This document shows, piece after piece, positions 25,269 to 34,456 of a stretch of DNA of 64,000 nucleotides. Numbering within the stretch: position 1 is the stretch's first letter; each line of letters begins with the position of its first letter. The notes under the pieces were generated by a model, which was not told the DNA's origin, made no database searches, and saw only the letters and a list, made by a program, of their open reading frames with translations. The DNA is from Halobellus litoreus (GTDB lineage Archaea > Halobacteriota > Halobacteria > Halobacteriales > Haloferacaceae), in contig NZ_JANHAW010000003.1 of NCBI RefSeq assembly GCF_024464595.1, forward strand, positions 434,001-498,000. Direction: 5' to 3'. Made by a program: the position numbers and the translations under genes.

Positions 25269-26822
25269 CTACTCGTCTTTCGCGCTCAACCGATCCAGTT
25301 TGCCCGTCGAGGTCCGGGGGAGCGACTCGTCGACGAACCGATACTCGCGTGGTCGCTCCATCCGAGCGAGTTCGTCGCTCGCGAGGCACCACTCGTCCAG
25401 TTCGTCGGCCGTCAGGTCGGGATCGTCGGGGTAGATGTACGCCACGACCTTCTCGCCGTACTCGTCGTCCTCGACGCCGACGACCGCCGACTCGTTGACG
25501 TCCGGGTGCGCGTTGAGTCGTTCCTCGACGGGAGCGGGGTACACCTTGATTCCCTTCGAGAGGATCATCAGGTCGGTCCGACCCTCGAGGTAAATGAACC
25601 CCTCCTCGTCTTTGTACCCGAGGTCGCCGGAGTACCACCAGCCGTCCTCGAACACGTCCTCGGTCTTCTCGGTTCGCTCCCAGGCCCACACCGGGCAGTC
25701 CGGGGCTCTGACCGCGAGTTCGCCGACCTCCCCGGCGGGCTTGACGTCCTCGTAAGTGCCGTCCTCGTCGACGATGCGGATCTCGACGCCGGGGACGGGC
25801 TTGCCGACGCTCTCGACGCGGTCTTCGGTGAGTTCGGGGTTCTCCATCACGGTGGCGTACGCCTCCGTCGCCGCGTAGGAGTTCTTGACCACCTCGCAGA
25901 CGTTTTCGCGGAGCCGTCTGAGCGTCGTCGCATTCAGGACTTCGCCAGCGGACATAATGCCCGAGAGCGAACTCAGATCGTACTCGTCGAACGAGTCGAG
26001 GTTGAGGATCTCCCGCCACATCGTGGGCACGAGGAGCGCACTGGTCAGGTCGTGTTCGTCGATCATTTCCAGATACGTCTCCGGGTCCCACGAACTGAGG
26101 AAGTACGTCGTCGCGCCCGAGACGAGGGCCGGAAGGACCACGGAGTACCACGCGGCGAAGGAGGGCGTGAACACGTGCGGCTGTCGGGCGGGCCGGTTGA
26201 GTTCGTAGACGCTCACCAGTGCGTTCGCACGGAAGTAGAGGCCGCGGTTCGTGTGGCACCACCCCTTCGGTTCGCCGGTGGTTCCCGAGGTCCACATCAC
26301 GACGGCCGTGTCCTCCTCTCTGACGCGGACGTCGGGTTCGGTCGTCGAGTGTCCCTCCAGAAACGGCTCGAAGGACTCCTCGTAGTCGGTCTGTCCCTCG
26401 CCGACGTTGACGATCACGTCGAGGTCGGTGTCGATCTTCTCGCGCAGGCGCTCCTCGAAGAACTCCGAGGTATCCTCGTCGACGACGAGCACTCGGGGGC
26501 GGTAGGAGTCGATGACGTGTTCGAGCGTGTTCGGCGACGCCCGGACGTGGAGGTTCGAGACCGTGCAACCGGCCTTGAGACCGCCGTTCCAGAGGACGGT
26601 GTGTTCCAGCGAGTTCTCACAGAGTAGCGCGATACGATCGCCCTGACCGACGTACTGTCTGAACGCGTTCGCGGCCCGGTTACTTCGCCGATCGAACTCC
26701 GACCAGGTCACCGTCTCTCCGTCGACGCCGTTGCCGAACGCGACCTTGTTCGGATTGTTCTCCGCCGCAATTCGAGATAGATCTTTGATAGGAGGCACCT
26801 CTACCGTCGACGTGTGATGCAT
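25269..26822 (-). CDS. AMP-forming acyl/aryl-CoA ligase (copy 2)
   Basis: A 517-residue class I adenylate-forming enzyme. Motifs are MWTSGTTGEPKGWCHTNRGL, KNSYAATEAYA, YSGDLGYKDEEGFIYLEGR and the C-terminal PRTSTGKLDRL with the catalytic lysine. The sequence parallels the ligase at 9658-11229 from the first residues (M-H-H-T-S-T-V versus M-H-T-T-S-T-V), so the two arose by duplication. It heads the unit with LigM-like copy 2. The start is the ATG before HHTSTVEVPP; a longer frame upstream crosses the promoter. Substrate is unknown; a methoxylated aromatic acid is the contextual guess. Confidence 0.92.
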   Translation of the reverse strand: MHHTSTVEVPPIKDLSRIAAENNPNKVAFGNGVDGETVTWSEFDRRSNRAANAFRQYVGQGDRIALLCENSLEHTVLWNGGLKAGCTVSNLHVRASPNTLEHVIDSYRPRVLVVDEDTSEFFEERLREKIDTDLDVIVNVGEGQTDYEESFEPFLEGHSTTEPDVRVREEDTAVVMWTSGTTGEPKGWCHTNRGLYFRANALVSVYELNRPARQPHVFTPSFAAWYSVVLPALVSGATTYFLSSWDPETYLEMIDEHDLTSALLVPTMWREILNLDSFDEYDLSSLSGIMSAGEVLNATTLRRLRENVCEVVKNSYAATEAYATVMENPELTEDRVESVGKPVPGVEIRIVDEDGTYEDVKPAGEVGELAVRAPDCPVWAWERTEKTEDVFEDGWWYSGDLGYKDEEGFIYLEGRTDLMILSKGIKVYPAPVEERLNAHPDVNESAVVGVEDDEYGEKVVAYIYPDDPDLTADELDEWCLASDELARMERPREYRFVDESLPRTSTGKLDRLSAKDE

Positions 26823-27191
26823 AGAAGCGAAGAGGAGATGATCTAACTTATAATTTGAGAAAGACTCCGCGCCGTAGACCGAGATCAATACTCAATTTCC
26901 AGTCAAGTAATTCAAAATATATAAATAATATATTTGTATAGAATAAAATATTTATTTTATTCGATTAGCTTTGAAATGAACAATTGAGCCGTTAGAAGAC
27001 GTTTCAACAATTCAAGTCGTAATACTGAAACTGATAGTATCAATCATAAATTCTTATATGTACATAAAATTCACAGTAGGTGGTGTCAACAGAATAGCTA
27101 TTGCGACACAGCGCTCACTGACGGCTGTCACTGCGGTTCGGGTAGTGCCGTCCGACCACGGACGAGGGTAAAAGGACCCGTCGTTCGGAGG
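26823..27191. other. AT-rich intergenic region closing the left catabolic cluster
   Basis: About 370 bases without a gene. From about 26885 to 27080 the sequence is strongly AT-rich with several TATAA-like runs, very unlike the flanking genes. It separates the catabolic cluster (leftward) from the winged-helix regulator and peptidase genes and could be a regulatory region or the scar of an insertion boundary. I see no ORF or clear repeat in it. Confidence 0.5.
26845..26856 (-). promoter_or_regulatory. TATA-like promoter for CoA ligase copy 2
   Basis: Minus-strand AAATTATAAGTT lies 23-34 bp before the ATG at 26822. The sequence on both sides is GC-richer, so the box is distinct. Confidence 0.6.
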
Positions 27192-27803
27192 TCAATTGTC
27201 GGTCAGTCCGGCCAGACCGACCGCAACAAAGACAGCGAGTCCACCCAAGAAGAAGAGCAGCCCTGGTTCCGCGAAGAGTAGCACGCCGCGGAGAAGCGAG
27301 CTACCATCCGGAACGCCGAGACTCGCCGGTTCGAATAGTGACGCCGTCGAGCCGGCGAAGAGGCGTTCGGCGGTGAGTTGGACGGCGAAACTCGTCAGTG
27401 TCAGAACGGTCACGGCCGTGGCCCAGTCAGAAAGCGAGCGTCGGAGCGTGTCGCGCTGACCCGACGAGGCGGAGCCGACCAGAACGATCGGTTCGGCCGC
27501 CGGACCGTACACGGTCATCTCGTTGCCCTTCTCGGAGAGGCGGGTCCCGACCGATTCGACGACGCCCGCCGTTTCGAGCTTCGAGAGGTGATAGTGGACG
27601 TTCTGGACGGAGGTATCGAGTTCGCGAGCCAACTCTGACGGAGGTGCCGGTTCGTCGTGGAGCGCGCTGAACAAGTTCCGAGCGGTCTCGGAACTCAGCG
27701 CGTCGACCAGTTCGCCGGCGTCGTCCCCAGCGACGTCGACGACCGTCGGGCTCGCATCTGGTGACTGCGTTCTGTCGCCCAGTCGAGCGATCGGAGAGGA
27801 CAT
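27192..27803 (-). CDS. Winged-helix regulator with C-terminal membrane domain
   Basis: A 203-residue protein. Residues about 35-105 form an ArsR-like winged helix (SSETARNLFSALHDEP, PPSELARELDTSVQNVHYHLSKLETAGVVE). The C-terminal third has two hydrophobic segments (ATAVTVLTLTSFAVQL and LLFFLGGLAVFVAVGLAGL), so it is likely membrane-anchored. This layout is common in haloarchaea for one-component regulators of envelope or secretion functions. It lies downstream of a peptidase gene on the same strand. The ATG before SSPIARLG was chosen because an upstream start would run into the next intergenic region. Targets unknown. Confidence 0.82.
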   Translation of the reverse strand: MSSPIARLGDRTQSPDASPTVVDVAGDDAGELVDALSSETARNLFSALHDEPAPPSELARELDTSVQNVHYHLSKLETAGVVESVGTRLSEKGNEMTVYGPAAEPIVLVGSASSGQRDTLRRSLSDWATAVTVLTLTSFAVQLTAERLFAGSTASLFEPASLGVPDGSSLLRGVLLFAEPGLLFFLGGLAVFVAVGLAGLTDN

Positions 27804-27950
27804 CGACAGCCGATCGGTACGGACACCGGGGGTATCAATGTGGGCGTAACTCAAGTGCCCGTTTTAACGGCTCCGGGGGGTCGGAGCCGACGCACCCGCA
27901 CGCGCGGACAGTACGGCGGGGCCGCGGGTCTAGAGACAGTCCGAGACTCG

Positions 27951-29318
27951 TTACCGTGCGCGGGCACGCTGAACAGCAGCGACGACGTCGAGCCGTCCCG
28001 CTCCGGCCGCGAAGTCACGGCCGAGGCCACCAGCCGAAGCCCGAAGGATCCCTGCCACGTCGGAGGGGCCGAGGTCCGGGGCGGCGTCGAGAACGAGAAC
28101 GGCGGCTCCGGCCGTGCGCGCCGCGGCGGCCGACGTCCCGGGAGCGCCGGCACCGATCCACGGGACCGGTGGCGCGACGAGGTCGACGCCGTCCGCTCCG
28201 TTCGACGTCGGTCCGCGCCCGCTGTGCGGCGGGACCTCGCTCGCGGTCGTCGCGTCGCCGTCAGTGCGGGATCCCTCGTCGTCGGTGACCCCGACGCCAA
28301 CGACTCCCGGAACGCTCGCGGGGACGGCGATGCTCCCGTTCGGACGTGGGGACGCGAGCGTATGCGTCGGCGTCGTCACCGTGACACGCCCGGTCTGGTC
28401 GACGTGGGAATCGGAGCCGCCGCCGGCTGGCGATCCATCGCGGCCCGCGGGACGGACGACGAGGGCGAACTCTCCGTCGGAAAGGTCCGCGACCAAGCGC
28501 TGTCCGACTCGCGAAGTCGTGGACCGCGAGAGCGACACGAGGTTCCAGCGTTGGCCGTCGTCGACTGATCGGAGAAGCGCGAGCGTGAGATCGACTTCGA
28601 TTTCCGGGGCGGCGACGAGCCACGCGACGAACCGCCCGGCGACGGTGTCCGTGTCCGCTCCGGATCGACCGGCTATTCGCAATCGTCGACGTCTGTCCGA
28701 GCCCTCGGCTGCGAGAGCGCCATACGGCCCCTGCCAGTGACCGAGCGCCGCGTTGCCAGTCGGGGCGACGAACGTGCACCCGGCGTCGACTGCGCGGCGA
28801 GCGGCGCGGTACACGTCGGATCGAGGCGTCGCCGCCGTTCCGTGGGCGGCGACCGGAGCCAGTATCACGTCCACCGCCTGCCGGCGGGCCCACTCGATGC
28901 CTTCGACGAACTCCGAGGTCTCTTGGAACGACGCGAGCCACAGTCGAGAGTCGGGCGCGAGTCGTGTCACCGACGCCGCAGCGGCGGTCCCGTGGCTGAC
29001 GCCGTCGACGATGGCGCGTTCGGAGCCGAACTGGCGGACCGCTTCGATGGAGCCCATCAGATCGCCGTGGGTCGGATCGAACCCGGTCGGGTCGAGGACG
29101 GCGACGCGACCCCCTTCGCCCGTGATCCCCACTTCGTGAACACGTCCGATCGAATCGGGCTCGTCATCGATCCGAGGGGTTCGGTTCCGACCACCGAGTT
29201 CGGCGGGAGCTGAGACGCCCCCGCCGGCGACGACGCTCGCGGTCGCCGCGCCGCCGATTGCGACCGCTCGTCGACGGCTGATCCGGAAGCCGAGTCCGTC
29301 CGTTCGATCCCCGCTCAC
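27951..29318 (-). CDS. Divergent subtilase (S8) family secreted serine peptidase
   Basis: A 455-residue exported protein with a Tat-type N terminus (SRRRAVAIGGAATASVVAGG). The subtilase triad can be placed: Asp76 in VAVLDPTGFDPTHGDL, His109 in DGVSHGTAAAAS and Ser396 in GAPGTSAAAARTAG. Spacing from His to Ser is long, with an inserted domain of about 130 residues (roughly 205-330) that looks beta-rich. The wording around the catalytic Asp (D-P-T-G instead of D-T-G) is unusual, so activity is not certain. A surface protein is divergent and a membrane winged-helix regulator follows. It could process surface proteins. Confidence 0.82.
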   Translation of the reverse strand: MSGDRTDGLGFRISRRRAVAIGGAATASVVAGGGVSAPAELGGRNRTPRIDDEPDSIGRVHEVGITGEGGRVAVLDPTGFDPTHGDLMGSIEAVRQFGSERAIVDGVSHGTAAAASVTRLAPDSRLWLASFQETSEFVEGIEWARRQAVDVILAPVAAHGTAATPRSDVYRAARRAVDAGCTFVAPTGNAALGHWQGPYGALAAEGSDRRRRLRIAGRSGADTDTVAGRFVAWLVAAPEIEVDLTLALLRSVDDGQRWNLVSLSRSTTSRVGQRLVADLSDGEFALVVRPAGRDGSPAGGGSDSHVDQTGRVTVTTPTHTLASPRPNGSIAVPASVPGVVGVGVTDDEGSRTDGDATTASEVPPHSGRGPTSNGADGVDLVAPPVPWIGAGAPGTSAAAARTAGAAVLVLDAAPDLGPSDVAGILRASAGGLGRDFAAGAGRLDVVAAVQRARAR

Positions 29319-29529
29319 GTCTACGCCAGTCCGCCCGGGCGAGTGTTGATACTGTCGGTCGGGTTCGCGGACGACCGGCCCGGTAGCGTAAGTAGTCGTT
29401 GAAGCAACCGAGCGTTCTTAATCGAACCCTCCCGTTCGTCGACACGTATGCCCTCTAAGCACGAGTCGACCACGCGCAGTGTAGCGAGTCCGGGCCGGTC
29501 CCAGACGGATCGGAGGTGCGAGGTGCGCG

Positions 29530-30555
29530 ATGTGTAGCCGTCGCCGTGCGAGAGTGCTGATAGTGATCGTCGTGGCCTCCGCGCTCGCGACCGCAGCGCT
29601 CTCGGGTTCTGTCGCGGCTGATCCGAGCGTGAGCGTCGACCGCGACGGTGACACCGTGACAGTCGCTAACGGGACGTCACAGGTGGTGAGCGGGACGGCG
29701 GACGCGCCGGTCGGAACCGAAATCGTGGTCCGGGTCCGATCCGCGAGCGAGACCGAACCGGTGTTTCTCAAGTCCGCGAGTGGCGTCGTGACCGAGAACG
29801 GCACGTGGGCGGTCGCGTTCGACTTCGAGTCCCAACGCGCCGGCGACACGTTTGCGCTGACCGCGCGATTCGAGAACGGAACGGCCGAGACGGAAGTCGA
29901 CGGAGCGGTCGTCGCCTGCGGAGAGGACTGCGCGGAGAGACCGCCGAGTGGCACGCCGACGCCGATCCCCGAGCAGACGCCGACGGCGACGCGGACGGCA
30001 GGCCCGTCCGCACCAGTCGCGTTCGGCGAGAACGTCTTCCTCGTCGAATCCGGCACCGTGGCCGCGATTCCGATCACCTTCGACGGAGCGGGCCGAAAAG
30101 AGGCGGCCGACGAGGCCGTCGTGGTCCTCGGGAACGAGAGCGAGTCGAACTACGAACTCGAAGCGGTCGTGAGCGACGACGACGGCGACGGACAGGCCGT
30201 CCTCTACGTCGACACCGCGTTAGCCGGGCGCAGCGAGGAGACCCTGAGCACCTCCGGCGGCGACAGCGTGCGTGTCGAGTCCGAGACGTCGCTGGAATCG
30301 ATGCTGGGCCCCGCCGAGTACGACGTCTCGCTGTACGCGGGCGGCGAACGGGCCGGGGAAGCCGACGACGTGGGCAGTCTCGTGATCCAGGCGGCGACGA
30401 CCCGAGCGGCGGCGACGTCGACGCCTTCGACGCACGCCGAGCGCGAGTCGGGGACCAACGGCATCGGTCTCGGCCCACTCGCACTCAGCGGCGTCGTCAG
30501 CGGTGCGTTCCTCGTCGGCGGCGCTGCGCTGGCGGCGGTGCTGCTCAAGGACTGA
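29530..30555 (+). CDS. Secreted, C-terminally membrane-anchored surface protein
   Basis: A 341-residue protein with a Sec-type signal (VLIVIVVASALATAAL, cleavage near ADPS), a beta-rich extracellular domain (about 30-150), a Thr/Pro-rich linker (TPTPIPEQTPTATRTAG), a second domain (about 170-290), another Thr/Ala spacer and a C-terminal hydrophobic segment ending in LLKD. The plan resembles haloarchaeal BGTF-type adhesive surface proteins. I do not recognise a specific function. It is divergent from the subtilase, which might be its processing partner. Confidence 0.8.
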   Translation: MCSRRRARVLIVIVVASALATAALSGSVAADPSVSVDRDGDTVTVANGTSQVVSGTADAPVGTEIVVRVRSASETEPVFLKSASGVVTENGTWAVAFDFESQRAGDTFALTARFENGTAETEVDGAVVACGEDCAERPPSGTPTPIPEQTPTATRTAGPSAPVAFGENVFLVESGTVAAIPITFDGAGRKEAADEAVVVLGNESESNYELEAVVSDDDGDGQAVLYVDTALAGRSEETLSTSGGDSVRVESETSLESMLGPAEYDVSLYAGGERAGEADDVGSLVIQAATTRAAATSTPSTHAERESGTNGIGLGPLALSGVVSGAFLVGGAALAAVLLKD

Positions 30556-30749
30556 CCGTGGGCTGACAGTCGGCACCCGCCGATGGCGACGGTCTCGCCC
30601 CCCTCGCCGCCACAACACCTGCGTCGACGTGCCGAGCAACCGCGACCCGACACAGGTGGGTTCTACGTCACACTCCCGCTGGCCGCCCACTCATATATAA
30701 AATTACGTCGGGAGTTCGGAACGAAGGTGCCCCGCGTTCACCCGCGCGA

Positions 30750-31325
30750 TTACTCGTGGTCGTGAACGTCGACCGGGAAGTCGCGTTCGCCCGCCTCGAT
30801 GGGCACGTCCAGCCAATTCGACGCCGGGACGAGCGGGCACTCGTACGCCGGATTGTACGCGCAGGTCGGGTTGTACGCGCGGTTGAGGTCGAGAATCCAA
30901 GTCCCGTCGTCGCGGCGGTCCTCCGCGGGTTCGAGGTCGACGTACCGACCCGCCCCGTACGTCTCGTCGCCGCTCGTCGCGTCGCGGAACGGGACCCACA
31001 GCCGATCGCTCCCGTCGGTCGGTTCGAACGCGTCGAGCGTGACCTCGGTCCCGTCGACCGCGAATCGGAACTGTCCCACGCGCCGGTACGTCTGTTCGCC
31101 GTCCGCCGTCGTCTCGACGACGACCGTCTCCGGGTCGTCGTACCGGTCGAGTTCCAACTCGAACCGGTAGTCCGGGTCGACGTCGTAGAAATCGAGGCCC
31201 GGGAACGCCTCGTCGCGCAGTTCGGGCGGGATCGGAGACCGCTGGTTCTCGCGGAAGTAGCGTTCCTTCCGCTCGCGATTGCGTTCGATCGCCTCCTGCC
31301 AGTCGCCGCTGTCGTGTGTGCTCAT
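30750..31325 (-). CDS. DUF1684 family protein
   Basis: A 191-residue soluble protein of the DUF1684 family. The family block LDLNRAYNPTCAYNPAYECP followed by ASNWLDVPIEAGER near the C terminus is clear, as is the N-terminal W-x-x-x-I-x-x-x-R-x-x-K-x-x-Y-F pattern. The function of the family is not established. It stands alone between a plus-strand surface protein and cysE. Confidence 0.88.
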   Translation of the reverse strand: MSTHDSGDWQEAIERNRERKERYFRENQRSPIPPELRDEAFPGLDFYDVDPDYRFELELDRYDDPETVVVETTADGEQTYRRVGQFRFAVDGTEVTLDAFEPTDGSDRLWVPFRDATSGDETYGAGRYVDLEPAEDRRDDGTWILDLNRAYNPTCAYNPAYECPLVPASNWLDVPIEAGERDFPVDVHDHE

Positions 31326-31567
31326 AGGTTGAAATCCGGTGGATCGACGCCTTCAGTCGTTCGGTCACGTCGATATTGTATACACCAGACAATAACACTT
31401 GCGCGGTCGTCGGGAGGGAACGCACGAGCGACGAGACGAACTCCCGGTCGCGGGGATCAGCCCGGGCGCCCGCGTCGAACGGGGGCCTCACCCCCCGGTG
31501 AGCGAGAACAGGGCGAGAGAATCCCTGCAAACGCTACAATAATACGGGTCTGGGGCTAACGCAGCGT

Positions 31568-32431
31568 ATGGAATATCGGTACGCCGGCGACGCCCACGAA
31601 CGACTGTTCGCCTCGTATCACGACGACGCGGAGCCGTTTCCGACGAGTGTGACGGCGTGCTTCCCGGATCGGGATCACCGCCGCGAGGAGGTGGCGATCC
31701 TCCAGGAACTGTTCTTCCCGACGTGTTGGAACGCGCCGGAACTCGTCCGCGACGAACTGGCCGTGCTGGATCGGCTCGACGAACTCGGGAGCCTGTTCAA
31801 GGCCGGCATCTGCCCGTACTCGGACGGTCGCCCCGACGAGATGGTGGCGGCGGTGCTCGACAGCCTCCCCCGGATTCGAGAGCGCCTCAAACTCGATGTC
31901 GAGGCCGCGTACAAGGGCGATCCGGCGGCGAAGACGTACATGGAGATCATCCGATCGTACCCCGGGTTCCTGGCGATCGCGGTCCAACGCGTCGCCCACG
32001 TGCTCTACGACATCGGCGCGGCCGAGTACGCCCGGGAGCTCACCGAGTACGCGAAGACCCAAACCGGCATCGACATCCACCCCGGTGCCGAAATCGGCGA
32101 CCACTTCTTCATCGATCACGGCACGAGCGTCGTCATCGGGGAGACGGCGACCGTCGGGGAGTGGGTGCGGCTGTACCAGGACGTGACGTTGGGCGCGCTC
32201 CACTTCGAGGAGGAGGAGGGCGACGAGCACGCGCTGAAGAAGGGATACAAGCGTCACCCGGACATCGGTGACCACGTCGTCATCGGCGCCGGGACGAAGG
32301 TCCTCGGGTCGGTGACGGTCGGCGACCACGTGAGCATCGGGGCGAACTCCTGGATCACCGAAGACGTCCCCGATCACACGAAAGTATTCATCAAAAATCA
32401 CCCGACGCAGGAGCGCAAGCGCTACGATTGA
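31568..32431 (+). CDS. cysE: Serine O-acetyltransferase
   Basis: A 287-residue enzyme of cysteine synthesis, making O-acetylserine from serine and acetyl-CoA. It has an all-helical N-terminal domain (1-170) and a C-terminal left-handed beta-helix of hexapeptide repeats: GIDIHPGAEIGDHFFIDHGT, VVIGETATVGEWVRLYQDVT, HPDIGDHVVIGAGTKVLGSV. The catalytic His in IDHGTSVVIGE and the DVTLG turn are typical. It probably has its own promoter; no cysteine synthase lies beside it. Confidence 0.94.
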   Translation: MEYRYAGDAHERLFASYHDDAEPFPTSVTACFPDRDHRREEVAILQELFFPTCWNAPELVRDELAVLDRLDELGSLFKAGICPYSDGRPDEMVAAVLDSLPRIRERLKLDVEAAYKGDPAAKTYMEIIRSYPGFLAIAVQRVAHVLYDIGAAEYARELTEYAKTQTGIDIHPGAEIGDHFFIDHGTSVVIGETATVGEWVRLYQDVTLGALHFEEEEGDEHALKKGYKRHPDIGDHVVIGAGTKVLGSVTVGDHVSIGANSWITEDVPDHTKVFIKNHPTQERKRYD

Positions 32432-32503
32432 CCGACAGGGCGGAATTCCGCCGCCGGAACCGAGGACGAAAAACCGAAGCCCCTCGACCGCATCGGTCCG
32501 GTT

Positions 32504-32875
32504 ATGTCTACCGCACAGACCCTTGTGAGAGACGTGATGTCGAAACCGCTCGTGACGATCAGCCCGGACGCGACGCTCGTCGAAGCGGCGACGCGGATGA
32601 GGAAGGAGAGTGTCAACGCCCTCCTCGTCCCGACGACCGAACTCGCGATCGTCACCAGTACGGACGTGCTCGATGCGGTCGCCGCCGAGCGCGACCCGGC
32701 GGCGGCCACCGTCGCCGACGTGATGACGGAGTCCGTCGAGACGGTCCCGCCGGACCTGCGACTCACCGAGGCGGCAGCGATGATGGAGAACTTCGGCATC
32801 AGCCACCTCCCGGTCGTCGACGACGACCTCGTCGGGATGGTCTCTTCGACCGACATCACGGCACAACACACCTGA
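32504..32875 (+). CDS. Two-CBS-domain protein
   Basis: A 123-residue protein made of two CBS motifs in tandem (VRDVMSKPLVTISPDATLVE at the N terminus and VADVMTESVETVPPDLRLTE in the middle), ending HLPVVDDDLVGMVSSTDIT. CBS pairs bind adenine nucleotides and regulate partner proteins. It lies between cysE (73 bp upstream) and yqeC, all plus strand. The partner is unknown. Confidence 0.92.
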   Translation: MSTAQTLVRDVMSKPLVTISPDATLVEAATRMRKESVNALLVPTTELAIVTSTDVLDAVAAERDPAAATVADVMTESVETVPPDLRLTEAAAMMENFGISHLPVVDDDLVGMVSSTDITAQHT

Positions 32876-32937
32876 ACGGGAGGTGGACACCGAGAGAGAA
32901 ACGTGCGATTGAACTGCCCCGCGCCCGTCTCGACGGT

Positions 32938-33696
32938 ATGAACCTCGTTAGCGCACTGAACGCCGAGACCGGGACGACCTGCGTCGTCGGCGCCGGCGGG
33001 AAGAAGACGACACTCGCGGCGCTCGCGGCGCGACTGGACCGGGCGGTCGTGACCGCGACGGTCCGAATTCCGATCTTCGACGACTGGGTCGAACGGGTCG
33101 TCGTCACCGACGACCCCGTCGGCGTCGCCCGCGAGCGGTTGGCGGCCGATGGAAGCCAATCGGGCGGCCCGGCGGCCGGGATGTGGCCGCTCGGCCTCGT
33201 CCCCGAACGGGAGCGCGACGACCGGTATCGCGGCTACGACACGTCGGTCGTCGACGCGCTCGGCGAACTCGACGTGCCGGTCCTCGTGAAGGCCGACGGC
33301 GCGCGGATGCGGCGGTTCAAAGCGCCGGCCGACGAGGAGCCGCAGGTCCCGAGAACAGCGGACACGGTGGTGTCGATCGCGAGCGTTCAAGTCGTGGGCG
33401 AACCGCTCTCGGAGTCGATCGTACATCGGGTCGACGAAGTGTGCAAACTCACCGGGCTGGAACCCGGTGAGACGATCCGGGCGGCGGACGTCGCCGCGGT
33501 GCTCGCGAGCGACCGCGGCGGTCTCAAGGACGTCCCCGCGGACGCGATGCCGATCCCGCTGCTCAATATGGTCGACGACCCGGACCTGGAAGCGACGGCC
33601 CGGGAGGTCGCACGGGAGATCCACGACCGAGCGGACGTCCCGCGGGTCGTGCTCGCCGAGATGCGCGCGGACGACCCGGTCGTCGACGTCGTGTGA
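32938..33696 (+). CDS. yqeC: YqeC-like putative molybdenum/selenium hydroxylase accessory protein
   Basis: A 252-residue P-loop-type protein: CVVGAGGKKTTLAALAARL at the N terminus, then LVKADGARMRRFKAPADEEP and VSIASVQVVGEPL, typical for the YqeC family. YqeC genes occur with selenium-dependent molybdenum hydroxylases in bacteria; the exact role is not known. The neighbour mobA (convergent, 21 bp away) supports a link with molybdenum cofactor. The long upstream open frame is not used; this ATG is the only one near the conserved start. Confidence 0.82.
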   Translation: MNLVSALNAETGTTCVVGAGGKKTTLAALAARLDRAVVTATVRIPIFDDWVERVVVTDDPVGVARERLAADGSQSGGPAAGMWPLGLVPERERDDRYRGYDTSVVDALGELDVPVLVKADGARMRRFKAPADEEPQVPRTADTVVSIASVQVVGEPLSESIVHRVDEVCKLTGLEPGETIRAADVAAVLASDRGGLKDVPADAMPIPLLNMVDDPDLEATAREVAREIHDRADVPRVVLAEMRADDPVVDVV

Positions 33697-33717
33697 GCGC
33701 GGCGAAACTCGGACGCC

Positions 33718-34332
33718 TCACTCCGCTTGGATCCGCGCTTTCGCCGTCTCGAACTCCTCGGGCGTATTGACGTTCTCGAAGGTCTCCAGCGATCCGACTG
33801 CCTCGATCTCGTCGGCGTCGACGACGACCTCGTCGAGGTCCGCGAGCGGCGCGACGATGCGGTCGTCGCCGCGGTCGAGGGCGCGTCGACAGGCCGGCGC
33901 CATCGCCTCGGTCCGGTAGACCGCCTGCGTCGTCTGGAACCACTCGTCGGGACGTGGGATCGCCGCGTCGGCGCCCTCCGCGCGCTCGAAGAGGTACTGG
34001 ACGACTCGGGGATCGACGAACGGCATATCGCAGGCGACGACGACGGCGTACGCCGCGGAGACGGCCTCTAGGCCGCGAGCGATGCCGGCCATCGGTCCCT
34101 CGTCGGGGTCTCGGTCGATCGCGAACTCGGGATCGAACGGGGCGTCCGAAAAGGCGTCGTCGATGGCGTCGACCTGGTCGTCACGACAGTTGATGACAAC
34201 CTCGTCGACGACGGGGGCGAGGCGGTCGACGACGCGGCGGATCATCGGCGTGCCGTCGAGATCCGCGACGGCCTTGTCCCGGTCGCCGAATCGGGTCGAG
34301 CGGCCGCCGGCCAGGACGAGTGCTGCGCGCAT
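33718..34332 (-). CDS. mobA: Molybdenum cofactor guanylyltransferase
   Basis: A 204-residue nucleotidyltransferase that attaches GMP to molybdopterin to make the bis-MGD precursor. The GTP-binding signature ALVLAGGRSTRFGDRDKAV starts at residue 4. EGPMAGIARGLEA and VVACDMPFVDP with the metal-binding Asp follow. Convergent with yqeC. A MocA-type cytidylyltransferase is a less likely alternative. Confidence 0.9.
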   Translation of the reverse strand: MRAALVLAGGRSTRFGDRDKAVADLDGTPMIRRVVDRLAPVVDEVVINCRDDQVDAIDDAFSDAPFDPEFAIDRDPDEGPMAGIARGLEAVSAAYAVVVACDMPFVDPRVVQYLFERAEGADAAIPRPDEWFQTTQAVYRTEAMAPACRRALDRGDDRIVAPLADLDEVVVDADEIEAVGSLETFENVNTPEEFETAKARIQAE

Positions 34333-34456
34333 ACGCCCCCTAGGCGAACGAGGATCAAGAACGTGACGAGGGCCGGCGAAGAGGAACGGATCGAAGCGAT
34401 CGGTGCGATCGCACGGAGCGGAGCGCCTATATCCCGCCGGCCAGTCACTCGAACCG

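Noticed and set aside
27840-28740. Plus-strand frames over the subtilase.
   Set aside because: Basic low-complexity translations, antisense to a gene with a Tat signal and recognisable triad.
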